A stretch of 64,000 nt of DNA. It comes from Methylocystis parvus OBBP. GTDB lineage: Bacteria; Pseudomonadota; Alphaproteobacteria; Rhizobiales; Beijerinckiaceae. Every line of letters begins with the position of its first letter. Positions within the stretch are counted from its first letter, which is position 1. The notes beneath the pieces are model-generated. The model was not told where the DNA came from. It was given only the letters and a program-made list of their open reading frames with translations, and made no database searches. Below, piece after piece: positions 36,348 to 45,662 of this stretch. The stretch is from assembly GCF_027571405.1 (NCBI RefSeq), contig NZ_CP092968.1, forward strand, positions 3,680,001-3,744,000. Direction: 5' to 3'. A program made the translations under genes and the position numbers.

Positions 36348-37733
36348 CTACACCCGCCGCATGCGCGGCTCCGGCGCCTTTGGCGTCAGCGCCAGCGCCG
36401 TGATCGCCCAGACGAGCGCATCGAGTCGGTCGGGCGAGCGGCCCGATGACAGGCCGTCATGCCCGAAGTCGCACATCTCGTCTTCGAGCGCGGGCAGGGC
36501 GCCGACATGTTTCACGCGGCCCTGCTCATAGAGCTGCGCCGCCGGCGCCGCGCGCAGATATTTGCCCCGCGTCGCGCGCACCATGGTGACGGGCGCGGAA
36601 GCGTCGGCTTCGTTCAGCACTGCGCGCACCATGTCGCCGCCCTGATTGACCTCGGCGATAAGCGCGTCGGCGGACATTTTGTGATAGAGCGCGATCGCCG
36701 TGCGCGCCCATTGCGCGGGGCGCGCCGCTTCGAGCGTTGCGTCCTCCAGCACGAAGACGATGCCGGCTTCGTCGATCCCGGCGGCGACGATCCCGCAATT
36801 ATCGGCGCGCTTGCCGGAGCTCGCCGGCGGATCGATCGCGACGACGATGCGTGCGAGCGGGGGCGCCTTGGCCGCACGGAGCGCTTCGATCATGCCGCGC
36901 GTCCATAGCGCATCCTTGCGCTCCTCGATCATCTCGCCGTCGAGTTCCTGCCGGCCGAGCCGCGTGCCGGCATATTGCGCGATCACGCTTTCCAGAAAGG
37001 AGGGCGCCAGATTGGCCGCGTTTTCGCGCGTCAATGCGCGGGTCAGCGCCGTCGCCGGATGCGCGATCAGTTCTTTCAGCAAGGGCGTCGGCCGCGGAGT
37101 CGTGGTCACGAGCTGTCGCGGCCAGTCGCCAAGGCGCAGACCGAATTGCAGCATGTCCCAAGTCTCCCTGGCGTAGCGCCATTTGGCGAGTTCGTCACAC
37201 CAGGCGGCGTGAAATTGCGGACCGCGCAGGCTTTCCGGGTCCTCGGCCGAGAAAGCTTGCGCAACCGCGCCATTGTCCCACAACAGGCGACGGCGTGAAC
37301 TTTCCCAGCGCGGGCGGTCGCGCGGATCATGCGCGGCGAGCAGTCCGGAGACGCCCTCGATCATGACGTCCCGCACATCGGCGGCCGTCTCGCCGATCAG
37401 CGCGATGCGGCCGACTGGCGATGAGCAGAATTGCGCGCGGCCGAAGGCGAGCCCCTTCACCCATTCGGCGCCCGCGCGCGTCTTTCCCGCGCCGCGGCCG
37501 CCAAGTATGAGCCATTGGCGCCAGGGCTGGCCGTTCGTCGCCAGGTCGGGCGGCCATTGATCCTTGCGCGCGACGAACTCCCAGTCGGCGAGAAGCCGCG
37601 AAAGCTCGCGCGCAGACATTCCCTCGACGAGCTCATCCAGTTTCCCCGCTGCCGCCCAGGCGCTCGAGTCGGCGAGCAAGCTCCGCGCGGAGTTCGGCCA
37701 GTTCGCGGGGCGGCTCGTCGCGTTGATCGTCAT
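36348..37733 (-). CDS. GTA terminase large subunit (g2, rcc01683-like)
   Basis: The packaging ATPase/nuclease has a Walker A motif GGRGAGKTRAG, a following arginine-rich segment and the acidic nuclease residues of RIVVAIDPPASSGKRAD. The start is unresolved: the first ATG at 37733 overlaps the small subunit by 101 bp, a TTG at 37679 is possible, and an ATG at 37619 lies after the small-subunit stop. The helical stretch before 37619 looks like the N-terminus of relatives, so I keep the long form (461 aa). Confidence 0.9.
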   Translation of the reverse strand: MTINATSRPANWPNSARSLLADSSAWAAAGKLDELVEGMSARELSRLLADWEFVARKDQWPPDLATNGQPWRQWLILGGRGAGKTRAGAEWVKGLAFGRAQFCSSPVGRIALIGETAADVRDVMIEGVSGLLAAHDPRDRPRWESSRRRLLWDNGAVAQAFSAEDPESLRGPQFHAAWCDELAKWRYARETWDMLQFGLRLGDWPRQLVTTTPRPTPLLKELIAHPATALTRALTRENAANLAPSFLESVIAQYAGTRLGRQELDGEMIEERKDALWTRGMIEALRAAKAPPLARIVVAIDPPASSGKRADNCGIVAAGIDEAGIVFVLEDATLEAARPAQWARTAIALYHKMSADALIAEVNQGGDMVRAVLNEADASAPVTMVRATRGKYLRAAPAAQLYEQGRVKHVGALPALEDEMCDFGHDGLSSGRSPDRLDALVWAITALALTPKAPEPRMRRV

Positions 37734-38157
37734 CGGCGCGCGTCGCTTCCTCTTTTTCGTTCGTTTCGCGCCGCATGCGCTTCAGTTCCGCCAGCGTCTT
37801 GACGAGCGTCGCCAATGCGCGCGCGCTCGCTTCGATCGTCTTGGGCGCCTGCTTTTCGAGCGCGGACTCGGCGCGCGCGAATTCGCGCTCGACCGCGTCT
37901 TCCAGCCGCGCAATGAGTCGGCTGGCGTCCAATGGCGGGCGCTTCGGCTTTATCTTCTCATCCGGCTGCCCGCCCGCCGCCTCTTTACGTATGCACGCCG
38001 GCGCGCGGAGCGGCCAGCCATTCGCGTCGCGAAAGAGGCGGAACTCATAATCGGTCATGCCGAGAAGCGTCGTGACCTCAGCGATGCGCGCGCCTCCATC
38101 GTAGAGAAGTTTCGCGCGCGCGATCTTCGCGCGTGGCGGGGAAGGTTTATCTTGCAT
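37633..38157 (-). CDS. GTA terminase small subunit-like protein (g1, rcc01682-like)
   Basis: A 174-residue protein with an N-terminal helix-turn-helix-like region (RAKIARAKLLYDGGARIAEVTTLLGMTDYEF) and a long charged coiled coil at the C-terminus, as in GTA small terminase subunits. The ATG at 38157 is preferred because the longer frame reaching 38289 would run through the promoter. It is the first gene of the cluster. Confidence 0.75.
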   Translation of the reverse strand: MQDKPSPPRAKIARAKLLYDGGARIAEVTTLLGMTDYEFRLFRDANGWPLRAPACIRKEAAGGQPDEKIKPKRPPLDASRLIARLEDAVEREFARAESALEKQAPKTIEASARALATLVKTLAELKRMRRETNEKEEATRADDDQRDEPPRELAELRAELARRLERLGGSGETG

Positions 38158-38260
38158 GATTTGCCGCGCCGCCTTTCGCCCGGAAGAGGCGAAGTCGGCG
38201 CGCCTAATGAATGAGGAAAATCCGCTCCGCCGCCCAAGCGCAATTGTGGAGCATGTGCTT

Positions 38261-38303
38261 TCTCTACTGGAGGAGCGTCCGGCTGTCAAGGAATAAAATC
38301 CTT
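38261..38303 (-). promoter_or_regulatory. Putative GTA promoter with adjacent inverted repeat
   Basis: On the minus strand TTGACA (38284-38289) and TAGAGA (38261-38266) are separated by exactly 17 bp, a good sigma-70-type promoter about 105 bp before the first GTA gene. An inverted repeat AAGGA-N6-TCCTT (38288-38303) overlaps the upstream edge of the -35 box and may be an operator for a GTA regulator. Prediction from sequence only. Confidence 0.55.
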
Positions 38304-38371
38304 ATAGCTGAAAAAAGTCCGTTCATCGCGCTGGGACGCCACTTTCCTTTTTGGCGGGATACGCGCTAATT

Positions 38372-38396
38372 CCCTCTCCCCGCGCGCGGGGCAGGG
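38372..38396. repeat. REP-like hairpin upstream of purD
   Basis: A 25-bp imperfect palindrome (CCCTCTCCCCGCGCGC then GGGGCAGGG) resembles the two repeats between phaA and phaB at 48.8-49.0 kb but lacks their AGGGTGAGGG tail. It lies 26 bp before the purD start. Confidence 0.5.
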
Positions 38397-38422
38397 AAGG
38401 TTACAGCCGGGGCCATCGACAT

Positions 38423-39706
38423 ATGAACGTGCTTCTCATCGGATCGGGCGGGCGCGAGCACGCAATGGCCAATGCGCTTGCGAAAAGTCCGCTGCTGACC
38501 CGCCTCTATATCGCGCCCGGCAATCCCGGCGCCGCGCGCGTGGGCGAAAATGTCGATCTCGACGCGGGCGATCATGTTGCGGTCCTGCGTTTCTGCCGCG
38601 AGATGGGAATTGCGCTCGTCGTCGTGGGGCCGGAGCAGCCGCTGATCGGCGGCCTTGTCGACGCGTTGACCGCCGCGGACATTCTCGCTTTCGGGCCGAC
38701 GAAGGATGCGGCGCAACTCGAGGGCTCCAAAGGTTTCACCAAGGATCTTTGCCGCGATTACGCGATCCCTACCGCGGCGTATGAGCGCTTTTCGAACAAG
38801 AACGCCGCGCTGCTTTATCTGCGGCGGAAAACCGCGCCGATCGTCGTGAAGGCGGATGGGCTCGCCGCCGGAAAGGGCGTCGTCGTGGCGACGACGCTCG
38901 ACGAAGCCGAGCGCGCCGTCGAAGCCATGTTCGCCGGCGTCTTCGGCCAGTCGGGCGCGGAAGTCGTGATCGAGGAGTTTCTCGAGGGCGAGGAAGCGTC
39001 CTTCTTCACAATCTGCGACGGAACGCGCGCGGTTCCCTTCGCCACGGCGCAGGATCACAAGCGCGTCGGGGACGGCGACACGGGGCCGAACACCGGCGGC
39101 ATGGGCGCCTATTCGCCGGCTTCCGTCGTGACGCCGGAAATCGAAGCGCGCGTGATGGCGGAGATTATCGAGCCGACCATGCGCGCGATGCGGGAGAAGG
39201 GCGCTCCCTTCAAGGGCGTGCTCTATGCGGGGCTCATGCTGACGAAGGACGGTCCCAAGCTCATCGAATATAACAACCGCTTTGGAGATCCGGAGGCGCA
39301 GGTCATCCTGCCGCGCCTGGAGGATGACCTTCTCTCCATCATGCTCGCCGCCGCGCGCGGCGAAGTCTCCGAGGCGCCGCCGCGTTTTTCGCAACGCGTC
39401 GCGTTGACCGTGGTGCTCGCGGCGAAGGGCTATCCGGCCACGCCGCTCACCGGGTCGGAGATCAAGGGCGTCGAAAAGGCGGAGGCGGCTCCGGACGTCG
39501 TCGTCACCCATGCCGGCACGCGCGCGGCGGGGGCGCGTCTGCTGGCGGCGGGCGGACGCGTCCTCAACGTCACGGCGCTTGCGGATAGCGTCGCCGAGGC
39601 GCAAGCGAAAGCTTATGCGGCGGTCGATGCGATCGACTGGCCGGGAGGCTTCTGCCGCCGCGACATTGGCTGGCGCGAAATTGCGCGGGCGAAGAAGCGC
39701 GATTAG
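38423..39706 (+). CDS. purD: Phosphoribosylamine-glycine ligase
   Basis: It catalyses the second step of purine biosynthesis, joining glycine to phosphoribosylamine with ATP. The N-terminus [16 protein letters not shown] and the ATP-grasp motifs [17 protein letters not shown] and TGGMGAYSP are diagnostic. The frame is open from 38351 but the conserved start is the ATG at 38423, giving 427 aa. It is convergent with rph, 9 bp apart. Confidence 0.94.
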   Translation: MNVLLIGSGGREHAMANALAKSPLLTRLYIAPGNPGAARVGENVDLDAGDHVAVLRFCREMGIALVVVGPEQPLIGGLVDALTAADILAFGPTKDAAQLEGSKGFTKDLCRDYAIPTAAYERFSNKNAALLYLRRKTAPIVVKADGLAAGKGVVVATTLDEAERAVEAMFAGVFGQSGAEVVIEEFLEGEEASFFTICDGTRAVPFATAQDHKRVGDGDTGPNTGGMGAYSPASVVTPEIEARVMAEIIEPTMRAMREKGAPFKGVLYAGLMLTKDGPKLIEYNNRFGDPEAQVILPRLEDDLLSIMLAAARGEVSEAPPRFSQRVALTVVLAAKGYPATPLTGSEIKGVEKAEAAPDVVVTHAGTRAAGARLLAAGGRVLNVTALADSVAEAQAKAYAAVDAIDWPGGFCRRDIGWREIARAKKRD

Positions 39707-39715
39707 CGCTTCTCG

Positions 39716-40435
39716 TCAGCCCTGGGCCAGCGCGGCTTTTTGCAGCGCAACAAGCTCTCCGACGCCCTTCTGCGCCAGAGCGAGCATGGCGGAGAGTTCG
39801 TCCGGCGAGAATACCGCAACTTCCGCGGTCGCCTGAATTTCAACGAGACCGCCGGAGCCTGTGATGACGAAATTCGCGTCGGTTTGCGCGGTTGAATCCT
39901 CGGCGTAATCGAGATCGATCACCGGCGTTCCGTTGAAGATGCCGCAGGAGACCGCCGCCACATGATCGCGCAGCGGGTTCTCCTTGACGATGGAGCGCGA
40001 GCGCATCCATTCAAAGCAGTCGCGCAGCGCGAGCCAGGCCCCGGTGATCGAAGCCGTGCGCGTGCCGCCATCGGCCTGGATGACGTCGCAGTCGAGCACG
40101 ATCTGGCGCTCGCCGATCGCCGGCAGATTGGTCACGGCGCGCAGCGAACGGCCGATAAGGCGCTGGATTTCTTGCGTGCGGCCGGAGAGCTTGCCGGCCG
40201 ACGACTCGCGGCGGGTGCGGGTGTGAGTCGCGCGCGGAAGCATGGAATATTCCGCCGTCACCCAGCCGCGCCCCTGGCCGCGCAGCCATGGCGGCGGCTT
40301 GTCTTCGAGCGACGCGGCGCACAAAACCTGCGTATTGCCGAATTTTACGAGGCACGAGCCCTCGGCGTAGCGGGCGACGCCGCGCTCGAAACTCACCGGG
40401 CGCATTTCGTCGGGCGTGCGCTTGCTGGGACGCAT
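39716..40435 (-). CDS. rph: Ribonuclease PH
   Basis: A phosphorolytic 3'-5' exoribonuclease that trims tRNA 3' ends. The sequence [36 protein letters not shown] and [15 protein letters not shown] are family hallmarks. The ATG at 40435 gives the usual 239 aa; a frame continuing to 40921 is an artefact. Confidence 0.95.
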   Translation of the reverse strand: MRPSKRTPDEMRPVSFERGVARYAEGSCLVKFGNTQVLCAASLEDKPPPWLRGQGRGWVTAEYSMLPRATHTRTRRESSAGKLSGRTQEIQRLIGRSLRAVTNLPAIGERQIVLDCDVIQADGGTRTASITGAWLALRDCFEWMRSRSIVKENPLRDHVAAVSCGIFNGTPVIDLDYAEDSTAQTDANFVITGSGGLVEIQATAEVAVFSPDELSAMLALAQKGVGELVALQKAALAQG

Positions 40436-40727
40436 TCTTCTGGCTCCTGCGGAAAACGAAAGCGCTTCTAGCCTGCTTTGCCGGTGCGGGGAAGTCTCCG
40501 GCCAGCTTCGTGCGATTGCGGCTTTGTCGTCAGCCCCGGCCGAGTCCGCGCGCTGAACGCCGCGCATGCTGCAATGCGAGCGCGCAGGCGAGCGGGCGAG
40601 ATCCAAGTCCGCGTTGAGGACCGTGGCGCATGCGCGCGGCGGCATAACGTCTTGCGCGTTTGGAGACATGGTGGGAGCATGAGGTGACGGAGCCGCGCAT
40701 AAGGCTCCGTTACATAGGGAGGATAGA
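40436..40727. other. Divergent intergenic region, rph and EF-G paralogue
   Basis: About 290 bp without a gene. The part next to 40728 holds an 8-bp hairpin (listed separately) and an AGGGAGGA ribosome-binding site. No clear promoter consensus identified. Confidence 0.4.
40687..40710 (+). other. 5' leader hairpin before the EF-G paralogue
   Basis: A perfect 8-bp stem, ACGGAGCC with GGCTCCGT (40687-40694 and 40703-40710), and an 8-nt loop end 6 bp before the AGGGAGGA ribosome-binding site (40717-40724). There is no T-tract, so it is not a terminator; it may affect translation or mRNA stability. Confidence 0.55.
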
Positions 40728-42806
40728 ATGGGCGAAACGACCTTCTCCCACGAAGCGAGAGCGCGCGGTCCGCGCCTGATTGCGCTGGCCGGTCCCTTCC
40801 AAAGCGGCAAGACGACTCTCCTCGAATCCATATTGGCGCATGCGAGCGCCATTCCGAAGCAAGGCTCCGTGGCCGACGGCTCGAGCGTCGGCGACGCCAG
40901 CCCCGAGGCGCGCGCGCACAAGATGAGCGTCGAGTCGAACGTCGCGAGCGTCGACTACATGGGCGATCGCTACAGTTTCATCGATCTTCCCGGCTCGGTG
41001 GAATTCGCTCATGAGGCGAAGAACATTCTTCCCGTCGTCGACGCGGCGATCGTCGTCTGCGAAGCGGATGAGCGCAAAATCCCCGCGCTGCAACTGACGC
41101 TGCGTCAACTGGAGGAGTTGGGCGTCCCGCATCTTCTCTTCTTGAACAAAATCGACGACGCCTCCATCGACATGCGCGACGCGCTGTCGATCCTGCAGCC
41201 GGCGTCGCGCACGCCGCTGCTGATGCGTCAGATTCCGATCTGGAGTAATGGCGTCGCCGTCGGCTTCATCGATCTCGCCCTGGAGCGCGCCTTTGTCTAC
41301 CGTGAACACGCGCCTTCGGAAGTGATTGAAATTCCGAAAGGCGAGGCCGCGCTTGAAAAGGAGGCGCGTTACTCCATGTTGGAGCGCCTCGCCGATTATG
41401 ACGACGCGCTGATGGAAGAGCTCATCTCGGATATCGAGCCGCCGCGCGATCAGGTCTTCGACGATCTGACCAAGGAATTACGCGCCGGCCTTGTGGCGCC
41501 GGTCTTTATCGGTTCGGCCGCGCGCGGCGCTGGCGTCACGCGCCTGTTGAAGGCGCTGCGTCACGAAGGGCCGGGGATCGCCGATACGCGGGCGCGGTTG
41601 GGCGTCGCCGAGGGCGGACCGCCTTTGGCGCGCATTCTGCGCACGATCCACACGTCGCATGGCGGCAAGCTTTCCGTCGCCCGCGTGCTGCGCGGCGCTT
41701 TGGCCGATGGGCAGACTGTCGTTTCCGCCCATGGCGAGGATCGCGTCTCGGGCCTGTCGCGCGTGATGGGCGCGAATATCTCCAAGACGAACGAAGCGAA
41801 GGAAGGCGATCTCGTCGCGCTCGGCAGGCTGGAGCATGCGCATACGGGCGATACAGTGGTCGCGGACGGCAGGACCGAGGTCGCCAAGCTCGCCACGCGC
41901 GCGCCGATTCCCGATCCCGTTCACGCGCTGGCGCTTTCCGTAAAGGATCGCAAGGACGAGATGCGTCTCGCGGCGGCGATGGCGAAACTGGTCGACGAAG
42001 ATCCGTCCATCGTCTTCGTCCATGATCAGGAAATGTCGCAGATCAAGCTGTACGGGCAAGGAGAGATGCATCTGCGCGTGGCGCTGGAGCGGCTGCAATC
42101 GCGTTTTGGCGTCGCCGTCGACGTCTCGAAGCCGACAGTCGCCTATCGTGAGACGATCCGCCATAAAGTGACCGTGCGCGGCCGGCATAAAAAGCAGTCA
42201 GGCGGCCATGGCCAGTTCGGGGACGTCGTGCTGGAGATCGCGCCGCGCGGGCGCGGAGAGGGTTTCGCCTTCGCCGAACGGGTGCATGGCGGCGCCGTGC
42301 CGAAGCAGTATTTCTCTTCGGTTGAAGCCGGATGTCAGGACGCGATGAGTCACGGACCGCTCGGTTTTCCCGTTGTCGATGTCGAGGCCGTGCTGACGGA
42401 CGGCTCCTATCACACGGTTGACTCGTCCGACATGGCCTTCCGCACGGCGGCGCGCATCGGCATGAGCGAAGCCTTGGGAAAAGCGGAGCCGATCCTGCTG
42501 GAGCCCGTTCTCGCCGTCGACATCTTCGTCCCGAGCGAAGCCATGTCGCGCGCGACCGGACTCGTCTCCGGCCGTCGCGGGCAGATCATGGGCTTCGGTC
42601 CGCGCGAGAGCTGGGAAGGCTGGGACAAGCTGGAAGCGCTCATTCCGGAAGCCGAGATGGACAATCTCATCGTCGAGCTGCGTTCGGCGACCGCTGGCGC
42701 GGGCTTCTTCCAGGCGCGTTTCGATCATCTCGCCGAGCTTGTCGGCAAGCAGGCGCGCGAGATTGTTTCAGCGCATGCGAAAGAGCCGGCGCGGCTCGCG
42801 GGGTAG
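40728..42806 (+). CDS. Elongation factor G-like protein lacking the catalytic histidine
   Basis: All EF-G domains are present over 692 aa, including the domain IV segment [13 protein letters not shown]. The GTPase region is unusual: P-loop [10 protein letters not shown] and G4 NKID are intact, but the switch I RGIT motif is missing and G3 reads DLPGSVEF, where true EF-G has DTPGH. The catalytic histidine is therefore serine. It resembles the EF-G2-like paralogues found beside a normal fusA and is unlikely to be the main translocase. Its stop abuts that of the convergent Fe-S gene. Confidence 0.85.
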   Translation: MGETTFSHEARARGPRLIALAGPFQSGKTTLLESILAHASAIPKQGSVADGSSVGDASPEARAHKMSVESNVASVDYMGDRYSFIDLPGSVEFAHEAKNILPVVDAAIVVCEADERKIPALQLTLRQLEELGVPHLLFLNKIDDASIDMRDALSILQPASRTPLLMRQIPIWSNGVAVGFIDLALERAFVYREHAPSEVIEIPKGEAALEKEARYSMLERLADYDDALMEELISDIEPPRDQVFDDLTKELRAGLVAPVFIGSAARGAGVTRLLKALRHEGPGIADTRARLGVAEGGPPLARILRTIHTSHGGKLSVARVLRGALADGQTVVSAHGEDRVSGLSRVMGANISKTNEAKEGDLVALGRLEHAHTGDTVVADGRTEVAKLATRAPIPDPVHALALSVKDRKDEMRLAAAMAKLVDEDPSIVFVHDQEMSQIKLYGQGEMHLRVALERLQSRFGVAVDVSKPTVAYRETIRHKVTVRGRHKKQSGGHGQFGDVVLEIAPRGRGEGFAFAERVHGGAVPKQYFSSVEAGCQDAMSHGPLGFPVVDVEAVLTDGSYHTVDSSDMAFRTAARIGMSEALGKAEPILLEPVLAVDIFVPSEAMSRATGLVSGRRGQIMGFGPRESWEGWDKLEALIPEAEMDNLIVELRSATAGAGFFQARFDHLAELVGKQAREIVSAHAKEPARLAG

Positions 42807-44099
42807 TCACGCCGGAAAACACTTGGCGAAGGCCAGGAGCAGACGCGGGTCGCCGCGAAGTTTCACGCGGCGGCTCAGCAGCGCCCAGGGAAGGCTTGCT
42901 TCCTTGCGCAGAAAACGAATCCACGTCTCCCCGTCGGCCGTGACGGTGAAATCTGCGCGGCCGACGAGCCCGTCCTGCACCGAAATCGTCTTGTCGGCGA
43001 TGACGACGGTCGCCTGCCGGCGCCGCGCGCCCGTGAAGCTGAAGTGATAGACGGCTTGTATTCCCGCCGCCTTGTGGCGTTGGAAGATATGGCGCAGCGC
43101 GGCCAGGAAATTATCGACATTGGTCGGCCGCAAGACCGCGCCGACATGTTTGATCCGCTTATTTGGAAAGCGACGCGCCACATAGTCGTCGGCGTCCGAA
43201 CCCTTCGTCACATAGATGGTCTCGGCCTTCTTTTGCAGCGGATCGACGATAGTGCGCAGGAAATTCTTTTTGTCATTGGCATAGGCGCCGATCACATCCT
43301 CGCCCGCCGGACAGACCGCCATGCAATAGGCCGCTTTGTAGTTCGGTCGGAACGCCAGACTTTGCCACATGGAGACGGTTTCGGAATCGCTGACCTTGTC
43401 GCGATAGCTCCGCGCGTCCCTGGCGTCGGCGATGTTTTCGACGAAATCCGAGAAGCCGCCCATGAATTCGCGGTAGTTATGCGTGTAGCAGGCGGCGAAA
43501 TCAAAATGACCGTCGGGCGCGATGGCGCCGGTGGGGCAGGCGGCGACGCAGAGCTTGCATTCGAGGCACGGGTTGAAATCAAGCGGCGCGCAAACATGCG
43601 CAACGTCCAGATCGACCGCCACGGTTCCGAGCAGAATGAAATTGCCGAATTTCGGGTGGATGACGTTGCGGTGAACGCCGATCCGCCCGAGTCCGGCGGC
43701 GACGGCGACCGGCTTGTGTGAGATCGTCCACATTTTCCCCGGCCAATTATCGGCCTCCATCGGAAAGCCAGCCGGCGGATAGCCGGCGCGACGGCCGCGC
43801 GTCTCCAGGAATTTGACGATGACATGCGCAACCTCGTCGCAGGCGTCGGCAGCGTGATGGAATTCGTGATTGGCGAGCGATCGAGCGGGGCTGCGAAGAT
43901 TTTCACGATTGATTTTAACGACGAAGGAAATGAGCGTTCGCGCAAAGGGAAAGACGCTCAAAATTTCCGCCCGCTGATCGTCGAGCGCCGGATCGTCGAT
44001 TGCGACGAAGCCGACATCGTCCGCCCCGGCGGCGAATGCGAGATCACGCAGCGCCTGCGCGTCGAGTTGAGGGGAAACAGCGCTCGCATCTGCAATCAT
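42807..44099 (-). CDS. 4Fe-4S dicluster protein fused to an SCP2 sterol-carrier domain
   Basis: The N-terminal two thirds resemble QueG/reductive-dehalogenase-type proteins. A 4Fe-4S motif CLECKLCVAACP (Cys178, 181, 184, 188) and a second cysteine set (Cys204, 259, 263) are visible. The C-terminal about 100 residues (330-430) form an SCP2-like lipid-binding domain (ATVVIADKTISVQDGLVGRADFTVTAD). The combination suggests a redox enzyme acting on a hydrophobic substrate; inference. A MarR regulator is encoded 34 bp upstream, and both genes share a 15-bp motif before their starts. Confidence 0.75.
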   Translation of the reverse strand: MIADASAVSPQLDAQALRDLAFAAGADDVGFVAIDDPALDDQRAEILSVFPFARTLISFVVKINRENLRSPARSLANHEFHHAADACDEVAHVIVKFLETRGRRAGYPPAGFPMEADNWPGKMWTISHKPVAVAAGLGRIGVHRNVIHPKFGNFILLGTVAVDLDVAHVCAPLDFNPCLECKLCVAACPTGAIAPDGHFDFAACYTHNYREFMGGFSDFVENIADARDARSYRDKVSDSETVSMWQSLAFRPNYKAAYCMAVCPAGEDVIGAYANDKKNFLRTIVDPLQKKAETIYVTKGSDADDYVARRFPNKRIKHVGAVLRPTNVDNFLAALRHIFQRHKAAGIQAVYHFSFTGARRRQATVVIADKTISVQDGLVGRADFTVTADGETWIRFLRKEASLPWALLSRRVKLRGDPRLLLAFAKCFPA

Positions 44100-44114
44100 T
44101 GCATATACCCCTTT
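44100..44114 (-). promoter_or_regulatory. Shared 15-bp motif, copy 1 (Fe-S gene), with ribosome-binding site
   Basis: On the minus strand AAAGGGGTATATGCA ends directly at the ATG of the Fe-S/SCP2 gene. AAAGGGG can act as ribosome-binding site (8 bp to the ATG). The whole 15-mer recurs unchanged at 44605-44619, so it may also be a MarR target. Confidence 0.55.
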
Positions 44115-44133
44115 TTGAGCAGGCCGAGATCGC

Positions 44134-44598
44134 TCAATCGCTCTCGCCCGCCTTGGCCGCTATTTCCATTAGATCGCGCAACTCGGCGAGGAGGTTTTGC
44201 AGACGCTCGGAGCCAAATCGCTTCTCGACCGTGCTTTGCGCTTCCCGCCAATGCGGCAAGGCGTTGGCGAGAGTCGACTCGCCGAAGGGCGTCAGCGTCA
44301 CCTTCCGCGTGCGCCTGTCATCGCCCGGCTTCACCTTAACGAGACCGCGCTTTTCCATGACTGCGAGATTGCGGGCGAGCGCGCTGCGATCCATGACGAA
44401 CGCTCCGGCCAGTTTGCTCACCGTCGCGCCGCCCGTGATGGCGCAGGCGACGAGCAGAGAATATTGCGTCGGCTCCAATCCGGTCGTGGACATGAAACGC
44501 CCGTAGAGCTTCGTCACCGCCCGGCTCGCGCGACGCACATTCGCGGCGGCGCAATTTCGCGCGCAGGCTTTCACCTCATCTGAATCGGGTCCCGACAT
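44134..44598 (-). CDS. MarR-family transcriptional regulator
   Basis: A winged helix-turn-helix regulator: GLEPTQYSLLVACAITGGATVSKLAGAF, then MDRSALARNLAVMEKRGLV and the wing PGDDRRTRKVTLT. From the ATG at 44598 it is 154 aa. It has a cysteine pair near the N-terminus (CARNC) that might sense oxidants. It lies upstream of, and probably in one transcript with, the Fe-S/SCP2 gene. Confidence 0.83.
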   Translation of the reverse strand: MSGPDSDEVKACARNCAAANVRRASRAVTKLYGRFMSTTGLEPTQYSLLVACAITGGATVSKLAGAFVMDRSALARNLAVMEKRGLVKVKPGDDRRTRKVTLTPFGESTLANALPHWREAQSTVEKRFGSERLQNLLAELRDLMEIAAKAGESD

Positions 44599-44604
44599 AA
44601 AAGA

Positions 44605-44619
44605 TGCATATACCCCTTT
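44605..44619 (-). promoter_or_regulatory. Shared 15-bp motif, copy 2 (marR gene)
   Basis: An exact copy of AAAGGGGTATATGCA lies 6 bp before the marR ATG on the minus strand. Here AAAGGGG is farther from the start (14 bp) than in copy 1, which weakens a purely ribosome-binding explanation. Candidate autoregulatory operator. Confidence 0.55.
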
Positions 44620-44728
44620 AATCGTAATGTCAATGTGCGGGTCCACACAGCCAGCGGCTTCTCACCAGAAGATGATTGCAGCGTCATTCGCCCGCGGCGA
44701 CGCCGTTAGAGATTATTGGAGTCTGGAT

Positions 44729-44926
44729 ATGCGTATATTTATCGTTCTTATGCTCATGACTTTCGTGAGCGCCTTGAGCTTTTTCTCCAGCGCCGACGAT
44801 TCGGGCGGCGTTTCCTTCCCGCAGGCGCGGGCGGAACGGGAAGCCGGTAATTTCCGCTGCGTCAAAAGAGTCGCCATCGGCAATGAAACCGCTTGCCTGA
44901 TGCAAAAGCGCAAAGGTCGCGCCTGA
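44729..44926 (+). CDS. Small exported hypothetical protein
   Basis: A 65-residue protein with an N-terminal hydrophobic signal (RIFIVLMLMTFVSALSFF) and a short polar part with two cysteines (FRCVKRVAIGNETACLM). GGAG lies 9 bp before the ATG at 44729; an upstream start at 44627 would overlap the marR control region. It is divergent from marR. No family recognised. Confidence 0.45.
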   Translation: MRIFIVLMLMTFVSALSFFSSADDSGGVSFPQARAEREAGNFRCVKRVAIGNETACLMQKRKGRA

Positions 44927-45580
44927 TCAGGCGGAGGCTCCGCGCCACCGGTTCATGGCGAGATGTACGGGCGAGAAAAGCGCGACCGGCAGTCCGACCA
45001 TCATCAACGTCAGCCACGCCCAATCCGGCATCCATGTTTGCGGCGCCTTGTCGCTCGGCCCGAAGACATAATCGACATTTACCGGCGTGAGGCCGGCGTC
45101 GGGCCGGGGGCCGGGCAGGAAGAAATAGGAGACGAGCATCAGCCCCCAGGCGAGCGCCGTCCATGAGAGAAGCGCGCGGCGATCATAGCCCAGTCGCCAG
45201 ACAAGATAGACGAGCAGGAAGGGCAGCCAGCCGTGGAAGAGCGAGAGGCCGCGCAGCAGGAGCGGCGTCGCGGCCTCGAACATGTAGTCGGTCATGCCCG
45301 TGAGGCGCACGCCGCCGAGATTGAACCCGAAATCCGCGACCCACAGAATTTGCGGGGCCAGAATGCCGACCGTCGGCATGGAGACGAGCAGGGGGCTCTC
45401 CAGCCAGACCCCGGCGAGCGTCAGCAGCAGGGCCATGTCGCAAAAATAGAGAAAATTCGTCGGCCCGTAATTTGTCCAGTAGACCGGGATCAGAACGGCC
45501 ATAAAGACGGTGAATCCGAGCTTCAGCGGAAGAGGAACGCTTCTGGACACCGCTTGCCTCCAAAATTTCCTGAACGCCAT
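44927..45580 (-). CDS. Integral membrane protein, unknown
   Basis: A 217-residue protein with about six hydrophobic helices and short loops such as YWTNYGPTNFLYFCDMALLL. It resembles an uncharacterised bacterial membrane family; no catalytic motif is evident. Its stop abuts the end of the convergent small exported protein gene. Confidence 0.65.
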   Translation of the reverse strand: MAFRKFWRQAVSRSVPLPLKLGFTVFMAVLIPVYWTNYGPTNFLYFCDMALLLTLAGVWLESPLLVSMPTVGILAPQILWVADFGFNLGGVRLTGMTDYMFEAATPLLLRGLSLFHGWLPFLLVYLVWRLGYDRRALLSWTALAWGLMLVSYFFLPGPRPDAGLTPVNVDYVFGPSDKAPQTWMPDWAWLTLMMVGLPVALFSPVHLAMNRWRGASA

Positions 45581-45662
45581 TCATGAACGATGTTCTAACA
45601 AACTTGAGCGCGCCTGTCGAGAGGCGCGCGGAGAGATGGTTGATATCGGGTTCAGCGTCCCT

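Noticed and set aside
21294..38157. An ordinary integrated prophage
   Set aside because: No integrase, repressor, replication or attachment-site features; gene order is that of a GTA and the first gene lies directly next to purD.
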